A DNA stretch of 64,000 bases from Bosea sp. F3-2 (GTDB lineage: Bacteria; Pseudomonadota; Alphaproteobacteria; Rhizobiales; Beijerinckiaceae), in the NCBI RefSeq assembly GCF_008253865.1, contig NZ_CP042331.1:4188001-4252000 (forward strand), read 5' to 3'. Position numbers and translations under genes: made by a program. The notes under the pieces are model-generated. The model was not told the origin of the DNA, did no database searches, and saw nothing but the letters and a program-made list of their open reading frames with translations. The first letter of the stretch is position 1, and every line of letters starts with the position of its first letter. This document shows positions 16,170 through 23,837 of this stretch, in pieces.

Positions 16170-16191
16170 TGACGAATGACGAAATTCGTCA
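16170..16191. promoter_or_regulatory. TetR-type operator (copy 2)
   Basis: A 22-bp palindrome with outer arms TGACGAAT and ATTCGTCA, containing the smaller perfect palindrome TGACGAAATTCGTCA. It lies just upstream of the TetR gene, which suggests autorepression, and is near-identical to the site at 14317-14338. Confidence 0.7.
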
Positions 16192-16244
16192 TAAGGATCA
16201 ATTCTTCACCGCATTCGTTGAAATACAAACAAGCCGGCGACGCC

Positions 16245-16841
16245 GTGAGTCATTCCGAACGCGATACCAAGCAGATCATCGTCGACACCGCCGAACGTTT
16301 TTTTCGGGACATCGGCTATCAGAAGACGACCGTGGCGGACATCGCGAAGTCCCTACGGATGAGCCCCGCCAATGTCTACCGCTTCTTCGATTCCAAGAAG
16401 TCGATCAATGAGGCCGTGCTGGAGCGCTACAAGCGCGAGCAGGAAGAAGCCATCGCCACCATCGCCGCCGAGGATCGGCCTGCGGCAGATCGGCTACGCG
16501 ATATCCTCGCGACCTCCTATCGGCTCAACGCCGCCCGCTTCGCCGGGCATGCCAAGATGCAGGAAATGGTCTGTGCGGCGATGGAGGAGAGCTGGGACGC
16601 GATCATCGCGCATATCGAGCGCTTCGACGTCGTTCTGCGCCGGGTCGTGGCCGATGGCATCGCCCGTGGCGAATTCCGGCCTATGGAGCCTGCCCATGCG
16701 ACGGGCTGCATCCGCACGGCGATGATCCGATTCATGCATCCTCTGCTGATCACGCAATGCGAGTGCATTCCCGGCCCCTCGCCCGACGAAATGATCGCCT
16801 TCGTCCTCAGCGCGCTGGAAGCCAGGCCGTCTGTGAACTGA
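16245..16841 (+). CDS. TetR/AcrR family transcriptional regulator
   Basis: A 198-aa TetR-family repressor. The N-terminal helix-turn-helix is clear: AERFFRDIGYQKTTVADIAKSLRMSPANVYRFF, with the recognition helix around residues 38-46; the C-terminal ligand-binding domain is all-helical. I choose the GTG at 16245 (VSHSERDTKQ) because family members begin this way. An ATG at 16176 would put the start inside the operator and add 23 unconserved residues. The palindrome at 16170-16191 implies autoregulation, and a second copy before the aminotransferase/cobQ pair suggests a small regulon. No efflux pump is adjacent, although such pumps are frequent partners of this type. Ligand unknown. Confidence 0.85.
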   Translation: MSHSERDTKQIIVDTAERFFRDIGYQKTTVADIAKSLRMSPANVYRFFDSKKSINEAVLERYKREQEEAIATIAAEDRPAADRLRDILATSYRLNAARFAGHAKMQEMVCAAMEESWDAIIAHIERFDVVLRRVVADGIARGEFRPMEPAHATGCIRTAMIRFMHPLLITQCECIPGPSPDEMIAFVLSALEARPSVN

Positions 16842-16898
16842 GCGACCGCACAACGGCGCGTTGACAAGCCATCGAGGGAGCGGGATACCCCGCCTGAC

Positions 16899-18863
16899 AT
16901 GGCCATCCTGCCCAAACAGAATCTGAAGAAGACAGCTGTCGTCGTCCACGACCTCGTGATGACGGCGCTGGCGATCTGGCTCGTCTTCGTCGTTCGCTTC
17001 GAAGGCGGGCAGCTCGACGAGCATCTGCGCTACCTGCCGCGCTTCCTGCCGTTCTTCGTGGCTTATGCCGGGCTGGTCTACTGGTTCTTCTCGCTCTACC
17101 GCTCGAAGTGGCGCTTCGCCTCGCTGCCGGACCTGTCGAACATCGTCAAGGCCGTCTCGATCCTCACCGTGAGCTTGCTGGTGATCGACTATGTGCTGGT
17201 CGCACCGAACTTTTACGGCAATTTCTATTTCGGCAAGATCACCATCGCGCTCTACTGGCTCGTCCAGACCTCTCTGCTGGGCGGACCGCGCCTTGCCTAT
17301 CGCTACTTGAAATATGCCCGGTCGCGCTCCAACGCAGGACGCGAGGGGACTCTGCCGACCCTGATTCTGGGGCGTGGCGTCGAAGTCGAAATGGTGATCC
17401 GCGCGATCGAGACGGGGACGATGAAGCGATTGCGGCCATCTGGCATTCTGTCGCCTCGCCCCGACGATCTCGGCCAGTCGATCCGCGGCGTCCCGGTGCT
17501 CGGCTTGCTCTCCGACATCGAGGCGATCGCGTCCGATGCCACCGAACGCGGGGAGGCCTTCCGCCGCATCGTCGCCACGCCGTCGGCTCTGTTGCCTGAA
17601 GCACAGCCCGAGAAATGGCTCGCCCGGACCCGCAAGCTCGCCCTGCCGATCTCGCGCATCGAAACCCTGGGCGAAGGCGCGCGCGACACCGAGGTTGCAC
17701 CGCTGGAGATCGAAGACCTCTTGGTGCGTTCGACGGTCGCCATCGACCGCGAGCGGCTCGGCGCCTTTCTCGAGGGCAAGCGGGTGATCGTCACGGGCGG
17801 CGGCGGGTCGATCGGCTCGGAGATCTGCCTGCGCTGCGCCGCCTTCGGCGCGGCCGAGCTGCTGATCGTCGAGAGTTCGGAGCCCGCCCTGTTCCAGATC
17901 ACCGAGCAGCTTGCTGTCCAGGCTCCGGACACGGCTGTCTCGGGTGTCCTGGCCGATGTCCGCGACCGCGACCGCATCATGCCGCTCTTCGTCGCCTTCC
18001 AGCCCGACATCGTCGTCCACGCTGCTGCGCTGAAGCACGTTCCCTATCTTGAGGCGGATTGGAGCGAGGGCATCAAGACCAACATCTTCGGCTCGGTGAA
18101 CGTCACTGATGCCGCTGTCGCTGCCGGAGCGAAGATCTTCGTGATGATCTCGACCGACAAGGCGATCGAGCCGGTCTCGATGCTCGGCGCGACCAAGCGC
18201 TTCGCGGAGATGTATGCGCAGTCGCGCGATGCCGAGTTCGTGGCCGCCGCCTCCGACATGCGGCTCGTGGCGGTGCGCTTCGGCAATGTGCTCGGCTCCG
18301 TCGGTTCGGTGGTGCCGAAATTCAAGGCGCAGATCGCCCGGGGCGGCCCCGTCACCGTCACCAGCCCCGACATGATCCGCTACTTCATGACGATCCGCGA
18401 GGCCTGTGACCTCGTGCTGACTGCGGCGTCGCACGCCACCGTCGATGGGCAGCATGCCGAGCGGGCAGCGGTTTATGTGCTCAAGATGGGCCAGCCCATG
18501 CGGATCATGGACCTGGCCGAGCGGATGATCCGCCTTGCCGGTTTCGAGCCGGGCGAGGATATCGAGATCATCGTCTCCGGCGTCCGCCCCGGCGAGCGCC
18601 TGAACGAAATCCTGTTCGCTCGCGACGAGCCGATGGCCGAGACCGGGCTCGACGGCGTCATGGCGGCCAAGCCGATCTTCGCCGGCCGCGCCCGCCTGCA
18701 AGGCTGGCTTTCACGGCTGGACGCGGCCGTGAAAGCCGACGACCGCGCCGCGGCCAATGCGGTGCTCGACGAGGCGATCCCCGATTTCAGCCAGCGCGAG
18801 GCCCAGCAGCCAGACGCGCCAGAGCCGCTTTCGTCTCTGCAGGCGGCTGCCAGCCGGCCTTGA
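16899..18863 (+). CDS. FlaA1/CapD-type membrane nucleotide-sugar epimerase/dehydratase
   Basis: A 654-aa membrane-bound SDR enzyme of surface polysaccharide synthesis, comparable to PglF/WbpM. The N-terminal 150 residues contain four hydrophobic segments (for example LVMTALAIWLVFVV and FLPFFVAYAGLVYWFF), followed by a CoA-binding-like Rossmann domain (LILGRG) and the catalytic domain with VTGGGGSIGSE near 298 and STDKAIEPVSMLGATKR near 425. Such proteins usually make UDP-4-keto-6-deoxy sugars from UDP-GlcNAc. The substitution of the common Asn-Pro by Glu-Pro after TDKA is mild. Its last 77 bases overlap the converging epimerase gene, an unusually long overlap. Confidence 0.9.
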   Translation: MAILPKQNLKKTAVVVHDLVMTALAIWLVFVVRFEGGQLDEHLRYLPRFLPFFVAYAGLVYWFFSLYRSKWRFASLPDLSNIVKAVSILTVSLLVIDYVLVAPNFYGNFYFGKITIALYWLVQTSLLGGPRLAYRYLKYARSRSNAGREGTLPTLILGRGVEVEMVIRAIETGTMKRLRPSGILSPRPDDLGQSIRGVPVLGLLSDIEAIASDATERGEAFRRIVATPSALLPEAQPEKWLARTRKLALPISRIETLGEGARDTEVAPLEIEDLLVRSTVAIDRERLGAFLEGKRVIVTGGGGSIGSEICLRCAAFGAAELLIVESSEPALFQITEQLAVQAPDTAVSGVLADVRDRDRIMPLFVAFQPDIVVHAAALKHVPYLEADWSEGIKTNIFGSVNVTDAAVAAGAKIFVMISTDKAIEPVSMLGATKRFAEMYAQSRDAEFVAAASDMRLVAVRFGNVLGSVGSVVPKFKAQIARGGPVTVTSPDMIRYFMTIREACDLVLTAASHATVDGQHAERAAVYVLKMGQPMRIMDLAERMIRLAGFEPGEDIEIIVSGVRPGERLNEILFARDEPMAETGLDGVMAAKPIFAGRARLQGWLSRLDAAVKADDRAAANAVLDEAIPDFSQREAQQPDAPEPLSSLQAAASRP

Positions 18864-19716
18864 GCAGGCGCTCGGGCCGCGCGACGAGGCTCCCCGCCAG
18901 CTTGAGAAAGGTCTCCTCGCGCCCGGCGAGGCGCGCCAGCCGCCTGAGCAAGGCTTCCGGCACCGCAAGCAGCCCCGGCGAACGGCCGAGGCCGGAGCGC
19001 AGCGCCGCCAGGATGTCGGCGACGCTGATCGGCTCGGGGTCGGAGACCGTATAGGCCTGCCGCGCCGGGCAATCGGGCGTCAGGGTGAAGCGGATAGCGT
19101 CGGCCATGTTTTCGACGGCAAGCAATGAGCGCGGCGCCTTCAGATCCCCGAACGGGAGGGGGATGGGGAGCCGCGCGAGCCTGAGCAACGCCGCCATGTT
19201 GGCCTTGACGCCGGAGCCATAGATCAGCGTGGGGCGCAGCGCCACCCAATCGAGAGCGAGCCGATCGAGCCCGCGTTCGGCCGCGAGCTTTGAGCGGCCA
19301 TAGGCATCGCCGGGCACAGGCTCTGCCGCTTCGGACAAGGGCGGTCCGTCGAAGGCGCCGGACAGCGCCTTGATCGAGGAGAGGTAGACGAAACGCCGCA
19401 CGCCGGCCGCCACGGCCGCTTGCGCCAGCTCCAGCGTCGCTTCGGTGTTGATGCGGTTGTAGAGCGCCTCGTCCAGGCCCGGCCCGGCATGGGCAAGACC
19501 TGCCATGTGAACGACGTGATCGACGCCTTCGAGGGCCGGCCGCCAATCGATCGGCCCCGCCAGATCGCCCGTCACGATGGTTTCGATGCCGTCTGGTGCG
19601 TCGTGCGGCCGACGCTGGGCGAGACGCAGGCGATGGCCGGCCTGGTTCAGAGCCGCAACGACGTGCGGGCCAACGAAGCCGCTGGCGCCGGTCACGAGGA
19701 TCAACGGGCTAGCCAT
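18787..19716 (-). CDS. NAD-dependent nucleotide-sugar epimerase
   Basis: Extended SDR of 309 aa that probably modifies the 4-position of a UDP-sugar. The dinucleotide-binding motif TGASGFVG is at residues 8-15, a Ser-rich strand (YLSSIKAL) precedes the active-site YGRSK, and the substrate loop ALRPTLIYG follows. The start MASPLILVTG at 19716 is preferred; a longer form adds six residues. The first eight bases overlap the end of the WecA-like gene, so translation is coupled. The 3' end overlaps the FlaA1/CapD-type gene by 77 bp in the opposite direction. Together these three genes could assemble and link the first sugar of an O-antigen or exopolysaccharide unit. Confidence 0.87.
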   Translation of the reverse strand: MASPLILVTGASGFVGPHVVAALNQAGHRLRLAQRRPHDAPDGIETIVTGDLAGPIDWRPALEGVDHVVHMAGLAHAGPGLDEALYNRINTEATLELAQAAVAAGVRRFVYLSSIKALSGAFDGPPLSEAAEPVPGDAYGRSKLAAERGLDRLALDWVALRPTLIYGSGVKANMAALLRLARLPIPLPFGDLKAPRSLLAVENMADAIRFTLTPDCPARQAYTVSDPEPISVADILAALRSGLGRSPGLLAVPEALLRRLARLAGREETFLKLAGSLVARPERLLKAGWQPPAETKAALARLAAGPRAG

Positions 19717-20791
19717 GCCGCGGCCCTGCCGCAAAGCGGTGCAGCAGCAACCCCGTCAGCAGGCCGGCGGCGGCGAGGCAAGCCAGCTGGACCCCGGTTT
19801 GCGGCCAGGCGATCGAGATGCCGGCCAGCACGACGAGAGCGACGTTCAGAAGAGCGACGCGCCCGATCACCGCGATCACGCTGAAGCCGTTCGTCGTCGC
19901 CTGCTGGTAGAAATGCGAGCGATGCGCCTCCCAGACCTTCTCGCCACGCGCCAGACGGCGCAGCAGCGTGATGGTGGCATCGGCGATGTGGTAGAGCGGC
20001 AGGATCACCGCCGCGGCAAAGGCGCCGGCTCCGGCGAGCCGATAGAGCAGATAGGCGGTGACGAGGCCGATCGGGAGCGAGCCGACATCTCCGAGAAACA
20101 GCCGGGCTACCGGCTTGTTGAAGGGAGCGAAGCCGATCAGCCCACCGCAAAGCGCAGCGGCCAGCCAGCCGGTGACCGGATCGATGACACCCGCGCTGCC
20201 CGCCAGTGCGAGAGCCCCGGCCAGCGGCACCAGGCCTGCGACGGTGATCCAGTCGAGCCCATCCATGAAGTTGACGAGGTTGACGAACCAGACCCCGGCG
20301 AGAAGGGCAAGCGCCCGCTCGATCGCCAGCGGCACGACCTCCGGGAAGAGGCGCAATTCCGGCGCGGCGCGAAACAGGACGTAGCCGACACAGGCCGCCT
20401 GCAGCACGAGGCGAATGCCGGCAGGCAAAGGCCGGATGTCGTCCCAGGCGCCGACGAGGGCCAGGGCCAGAACCGCCGAGCCGAGGATCAGCACCGTCCG
20501 CCACGCTTCGCTCTCGCCCTGTCCGAGCCAGAGCGCCACCGCCAAGGCCAGGAAGGCTCCGGCGAGCACGGCGATGCCTCCGCCCTGCGGCGTGGGCACC
20601 TTATGGCTGGAGCGCGCATTCGGCCGGGCAAGCGCATAGCGCATCAGGAGCGGGCGCAGCCAAACGCAGAGCAACGCCGCCAGGAAGGCAGCGGCGGAGA
20701 GGGCGACAAGCGGGATCAGCTGGATCGACAAAGCGGGCCGCACCATAGTCGAGGCTGCGCAAAAGCCTAGAGCTAATGCGCCGCATAGCAC
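19709..20791 (-). CDS. WecA/MraY-like polyprenyl-phosphate sugar-1-phosphate transferase
   Basis: A 360-aa glycosyltransferase family 4 integral membrane enzyme that transfers a sugar-1-phosphate to undecaprenyl phosphate to start a surface glycan. About ten hydrophobic segments are visible. The cytosolic motifs of the family are present: NARSSHKVPTPQGGG near 58, the Mg-binding AWDD near 117, NFMDGLDW near 174 and the loop FLGDVG near 233, and the fifth-loop motif EAHRSHFYQQA near 300. The start at 20791 gives an extra hydrophobic segment; an ATG at 20746 (MVRPALSIQ) is possible. It lies upstream of the epimerase gene, which it overlaps. Confidence 0.9.
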   Translation of the reverse strand: MLCGALALGFCAASTMVRPALSIQLIPLVALSAAAFLAALLCVWLRPLLMRYALARPNARSSHKVPTPQGGGIAVLAGAFLALAVALWLGQGESEAWRTVLILGSAVLALALVGAWDDIRPLPAGIRLVLQAACVGYVLFRAAPELRLFPEVVPLAIERALALLAGVWFVNLVNFMDGLDWITVAGLVPLAGALALAGSAGVIDPVTGWLAAALCGGLIGFAPFNKPVARLFLGDVGSLPIGLVTAYLLYRLAGAGAFAAAVILPLYHIADATITLLRRLARGEKVWEAHRSHFYQQATTNGFSVIAVIGRVALLNVALVVLAGISIAWPQTGVQLACLAAAGLLTGLLLHRFAAGPRHG

Positions 20792-20821
20792 CCGATGATC
20801 GACGCCGGCCCGCCCTGAGAT

Positions 20822-21274
20822 TTATTGCTTGAAGCCGACCAGCACGCCATCGGCGCCAAACGAAAGCTGCAGCCCCTGCCGACGCGTGGCCAGCCGCAGC
20901 GTCACGCCCTTGTCATTGCGCAGCCAGACATTGCCGCTTCCCTGATTGCCGACCGCCCAGCCTTCCTTCAGCTGGACATAGGCGCCGGGGAAATCGGAGA
21001 CGTTGCGCAGGCCATAGACCGTCCCCGTCGCGACGGTGCGGGAGGCGCCGACCGTACCGATACCGAGACCGCCGACGGTGATCGGATAGGAGCGGCCGCG
21101 GAAGCGCAAGGTGCCGCCGCCGCCCTCGCCAGAGGCGATAAAGCCCGCCTGGAACTGCTCGATGCGCACGGAACCCGTGGAAGGTCCGAGCGAGCGCGCC
21201 GACTGCGCCATGGCTGGCGGCGCCAGCATCAGAAAGGCCGCGAAGGAAACGGCTGTGTGCCTGATCGTGATCAT
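20822..21274 (-). CDS. Exported protein of unknown function
   Basis: A 150-aa protein with a clear Sec signal peptide (residues 1-24, hydrophobic AVSFAAFLMLAPPAMA, cleavage after AMA). The mature part is glycine-rich and beta-strand-like, with repeated short strands (GTLRFRGRSYPITVGGLGIG, ASRTVATGTVYGL, NVWLRNDKGVTLRLATRRQG) ending LSFGADGVLVGFKQ. The C-terminal NDKGV..QGLxLSFGADGV vaguely resembles YSC84-like or EipA/DUF1134 domains, which does not prove kinship. It should be periplasmic or outer-membrane-associated. It precedes the WecA-like gene on the same strand by 30 bp, so a role in the envelope is likely. Confidence 0.7.
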   Translation of the reverse strand: MITIRHTAVSFAAFLMLAPPAMAQSARSLGPSTGSVRIEQFQAGFIASGEGGGGTLRFRGRSYPITVGGLGIGTVGASRTVATGTVYGLRNVSDFPGAYVQLKEGWAVGNQGSGNVWLRNDKGVTLRLATRRQGLQLSFGADGVLVGFKQ

Positions 21275-21672
21275 GTCCTACTCCTTGCGCTCGATTGGCG
21301 GCGCAGGGAATGAACCCGCGAAACGCGATTTCGATCCCGACACGGGAGGCGTCGCGATCAGGCTTAGCTCCCCCGACGGCGGCGAAAGGTCGGAAATGAC
21401 TGCGGCGGAGCGGGAAACCGCACAATTCGACGCAATTTTATCTGCCGAATTGATCCCGATTTCAGAGCTCGCCCGGCATGGTCCCGCGTAACGATCCATC
21501 CGCCGCAGGTCACCATGTCTCCTGTCCGATTCGTGAGTTTCGCCTTCCTGCTGGCGCTCGCCGTCTTTTTCTTCTCTTCAGCGCAATCGGCGCCGGTCTG
21601 AACCGGCTCGCCGCGCAGCCAAGCCGTCGCTTCGACACCTTCCGCCGCTGCGGTTCCCCCGGGACTGCCCGG
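21275..21672. other. Gene-poor region between the exported-protein gene and the rfbA remnant
   Basis: In 398 bp I find no convincing full-length gene. A 28-codon hydrophobic reading frame lies at 21515-21601. The rest may include the promoter of the minus-strand envelope genes (the exported-protein gene starts at 21274), but no clear -35/-10 pair can be defended. Confidence 0.5.
21515..21601 (+). CDS. Possible 28-aa hydrophobic small protein
   Basis: An ATG frame of 28 codons encoding MSPVRFVSFAFLLALAVFFF followed by SSAQSAPV and a stop. It looks like a single membrane segment or an isolated signal peptide. An AGGT at 21507-21510 is a weak ribosome-binding site. It lies in a gap with no other coding sequence. 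It could be a small membrane protein, a remnant of a signal peptide, or chance. Confidence 0.3.
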   Translation: MSPVRFVSFAFLLALAVFFFSSAQSAPV

Positions 21673-22115
21673 CTACGCGCCCGTATCTGCGATCTGCAGG
21701 ATGTAGCGGCCATAGTCGCTCTTCGCGATCTGCTCGCCGAGGGCCCTGAGCTGGGTGATCGAGATCCAGCCCTGGCGATAGGCGATTTCCTCGGGGCAGG
21801 CGATGCGCAGGCCTTGCCTGGCTTCGAGCGTACGGACGAACTCGCCGGCCTCGATCAGGCTGTCGGGCGTGCCGGTGTCGAGCCAGGCGAAGCCGCGGCC
21901 CATCGATTCGACCGAAAGCTCGCCGCGCTCCAGATAGATGCGGTTGATGTCGGTGATCTCGAGCTCGCCGCGCGGGGACGGCTTCAGGTTCTTCGCGATG
22001 CCGACGACCTGGGCGTCGTAGAAGTGGAGGCCCGTGACCGCCCAATGCGACTTGGGGTTCTGCGGCTTCTCTTCGATCGAGATCGCCTTGCCGTTCGCGT
22101 CGATCGCTTCCGTCT
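21673..22115 (-). pseudogene. rfbA: 5'-truncated glucose-1-phosphate thymidylyltransferase
   Basis: The minus strand encodes the C-terminal half of RfbA in one open frame: GKAISIEEKPQNPKSHWAVT, GELEITDINRIYLERGEL, GRGFAWLDTGTPDSLIEAG and CPEEIAYRQGWIS, ending at a stop at 21673. RfbA joins glucose-1-phosphate and dTTP to make dTDP-glucose, the first step to dTDP-rhamnose. The N-terminal half with the GGxGTR nucleotide motif and the catalytic residues is absent; upstream of about 22115 the frame becomes unrelated and runs toward the dcd stop at 22158. No start codon precedes the conserved part except an internal ATG at 21903. No rfbB, rfbC or rfbD is in the window. This is a dead fragment of a polysaccharide locus. 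Confidence 0.85.
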
Positions 22116-22157
22116 CCCGCTCAGGCCGCGCCGAGGCGCTCGCCGAACCGCCCCCAG

Positions 22158-23273
22158 TCAGCCCTTGAAGTGCTTGGACAGCTTGAGGGCCTGGCCCTGA
22201 TAGTTCGATTTCAGCCCGGCGCCGTAGAGCGCCTCCGGTCGTGCCGCCATGGCCTCGTAGACGAGCCGTCCGACGATCTGGCCGTCCTCGATGATGAAGG
22301 GCACGTCGCGGGAGCGAACCTCAAGCACCGCGCGCGCGCCCTGGCCGCCGGCGGCGCTGTGGCCGAAGCCGGGATCGAAGAAGCCCGCATAATGCACGCG
22401 GAATTCGCCGACGAGCGCGTCGAAGGGCGTCATCTCCGCGGCATAGTCCGGCGGGACATGCACGGCCTCCTTGGAGGCGAGGATGTAGAACTGGCCGGGA
22501 TCCAGGATCATGCTGCGCGAGCCGTCATCCGGGATCGGCTCCCAGAAATCGGCTGCGCGGTAGGCGCCGACGCGGTCGACGTCGATCAGGGCGGTGTGAT
22601 GCTTTGCGCGATAGCCGAGCAAGCCGTCGAAACCCGAGAGATCGACGCTAACGGCAACGCCGCCCTGGAATGAGGGCTCTGCAGCAGTGACCAGCGTCTC
22701 GCGGGCATGGACCTCTTCGAGCGCACGGTCGTCGAGCCGGGTCTCACCGGCGCGGAAGCGGATCTGCGAGAGCCGTGAGCCGGAGCGGACCAGCACAGGG
22801 AAGGTGCGTGGCGAAATCTCGATGAAGAGCGGCCCTTCATAACCGTCCTCGACCAGATCGAATTCGCGGGCGCGGTCGGTGATGACGCGGGTGAAAACGT
22901 CGAGACGGCCAGTCGAACTCTTCGGATTGGCGGCGGCGCGCAGCCCCTTGGGCAGTTTCAGGCCTTCCATCAGCTCGGCGATGTAGACGCAGTCGGTCTC
23001 CAGCACCGCACCGCGCGTCAGGTCGATCTCGTGCAGCGACAGATCATCGATTCGGCTGCGCACCGTGCGCGCGGGACCGGGCAGGAAGCTGGCGCGGACG
23101 CGGTAAGCGCGCTCGCCCAGGCGCAAATCGAGGCTCGCCGGCTGGATCTGTCCCTCGGCCGGCGGCTGGGCGAGCCTGATCGCGCCCTGCTCGATGAAGG
23201 CGCGGATGGAGGCGTCGGGCTGGATGCCGGGCTTGAAGGGCAGCATGCGAGGTCCGCGAGGATAATCGGTCAT
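22158..23273 (-). CDS. dcd: dCTP deaminase, long two-domain form
   Basis: Deaminates dCTP to dUTP, a main source of dUMP for thymidylate. The protein is 371 aa, about twice the enteric Dcd, as is common in Rhizobiales. The first half has IQPASLDLRLGERAYRVRA and NPKSSTGRLDVFTRV, where the KSS/TGR segment carries the active-site serine and arginine of the dUTPase-like fold. The second half repeats the fold (PFDALVGEFRVHYAGFFDPG..) and ends in YQGQALKLSKHFKG. Either half may have lost catalysis; KSSTGR suggests that the first is active. The ATG at 23273 (MTDYPRGPRM) is used; an ATG at 23246 (MLPFKPG) is possible. A truncated rfbA follows. Confidence 0.88.
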   Translation of the reverse strand: MTDYPRGPRMLPFKPGIQPDASIRAFIEQGAIRLAQPPAEGQIQPASLDLRLGERAYRVRASFLPGPARTVRSRIDDLSLHEIDLTRGAVLETDCVYIAELMEGLKLPKGLRAAANPKSSTGRLDVFTRVITDRAREFDLVEDGYEGPLFIEISPRTFPVLVRSGSRLSQIRFRAGETRLDDRALEEVHARETLVTAAEPSFQGGVAVSVDLSGFDGLLGYRAKHHTALIDVDRVGAYRAADFWEPIPDDGSRSMILDPGQFYILASKEAVHVPPDYAAEMTPFDALVGEFRVHYAGFFDPGFGHSAAGGQGARAVLEVRSRDVPFIIEDGQIVGRLVYEAMAARPEALYGAGLKSNYQGQALKLSKHFKG

Positions 23274-23444
23274 AGCTAGCGAAGCGCCCTGGAAAGGCCA
23301 AGCACGGCGGGCCACATGCGGGCAATAGCCACAGGGTTGTCCACGCCAGAATCAAAGCACAGACGCATTGACGCTGCCGCCGGCAGGCCGATAACTGAGC
23401 CGTGGCGGCAGACGCCGTCACAGGCTGCAGCCGGAGCCTCGACC

Positions 23445-23837
23445 ATGTATCAGGCACAAACGCGCGGCGTGCGTGTGACCGTGGCGCCGTCCTTCCTGGA
23501 AGCGGAATCCTCGCATGCGCAAGGCCGCTATTTCTGGGCGTACGCGATCGAGATCGTGAATCTCTCGACGCAGACCATTCAGCTGATGACCCGTCACTGG
23601 TTCATCACCGACGGACGCGGCGAGATGCATGAAGTGCGCGGCGAGGGCGTCGTCGGCAAGCAGCCGGTGCTCAGACCGGGCGAGAGCTTCAACTATACCT
23701 CCGGCTGCCCGCTCACGACGCCGGACGGCTCGATGCACGGTTTCTACGCCATGCAGGATGAGAGCGGCACGATCTTCGACGTCGAGGTGCCGCTCTTCCC
23801 GCTCGACTCCCCCTATGTGAAGAAGGTTCTGCATTGA
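23445..23837 (+). CDS. apaG: ApaG protein
   Basis: A 130-aa beta-sandwich (fibronectin III-like) protein of the ApaG/DUF525 family, linked to Co2+/Mg2+ efflux and Ap4A metabolism, with unsettled biochemistry. The family blocks are evident: YFWAYAIEIVNLSTQTIQL, RHWFITDGRGEMHEVRGEGV, QPVLRPGESFNYTSGCPLTT and GSMHGFYAMQDESG. The ATG at 23445 (MYQAQTRGVRV) matches family starts. Its stop overlaps the TTG start of argE (TTGA at 23834-23837), giving translational coupling to arginine metabolism. Confidence 0.93.
   Translation: MYQAQTRGVRVTVAPSFLEAESSHAQGRYFWAYAIEIVNLSTQTIQLMTRHWFITDGRGEMHEVRGEGVVGKQPVLRPGESFNYTSGCPLTTPDGSMHGFYAMQDESGTIFDVEVPLFPLDSPYVKKVLH

Noticed and set aside
16494..18701. A 735-codon minus-strand frame opposite the TetR and FlaA1/CapD-type genes
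   Set aside because: It spans two clearly coding genes in antisense and shows no domain or plausible start.
21111..21491. A 126-codon plus-strand frame opposite the exported protein
   Set aside because: Half of it is antisense to a well-formed signal-peptide gene and the rest has no features or start site.
21578..22045. A 155-codon minus-strand frame in the rfbA remnant
   Set aside because: It is a frame-shifted shadow; the frame that encodes recognisable RfbA sequence is the one ending at 21673.
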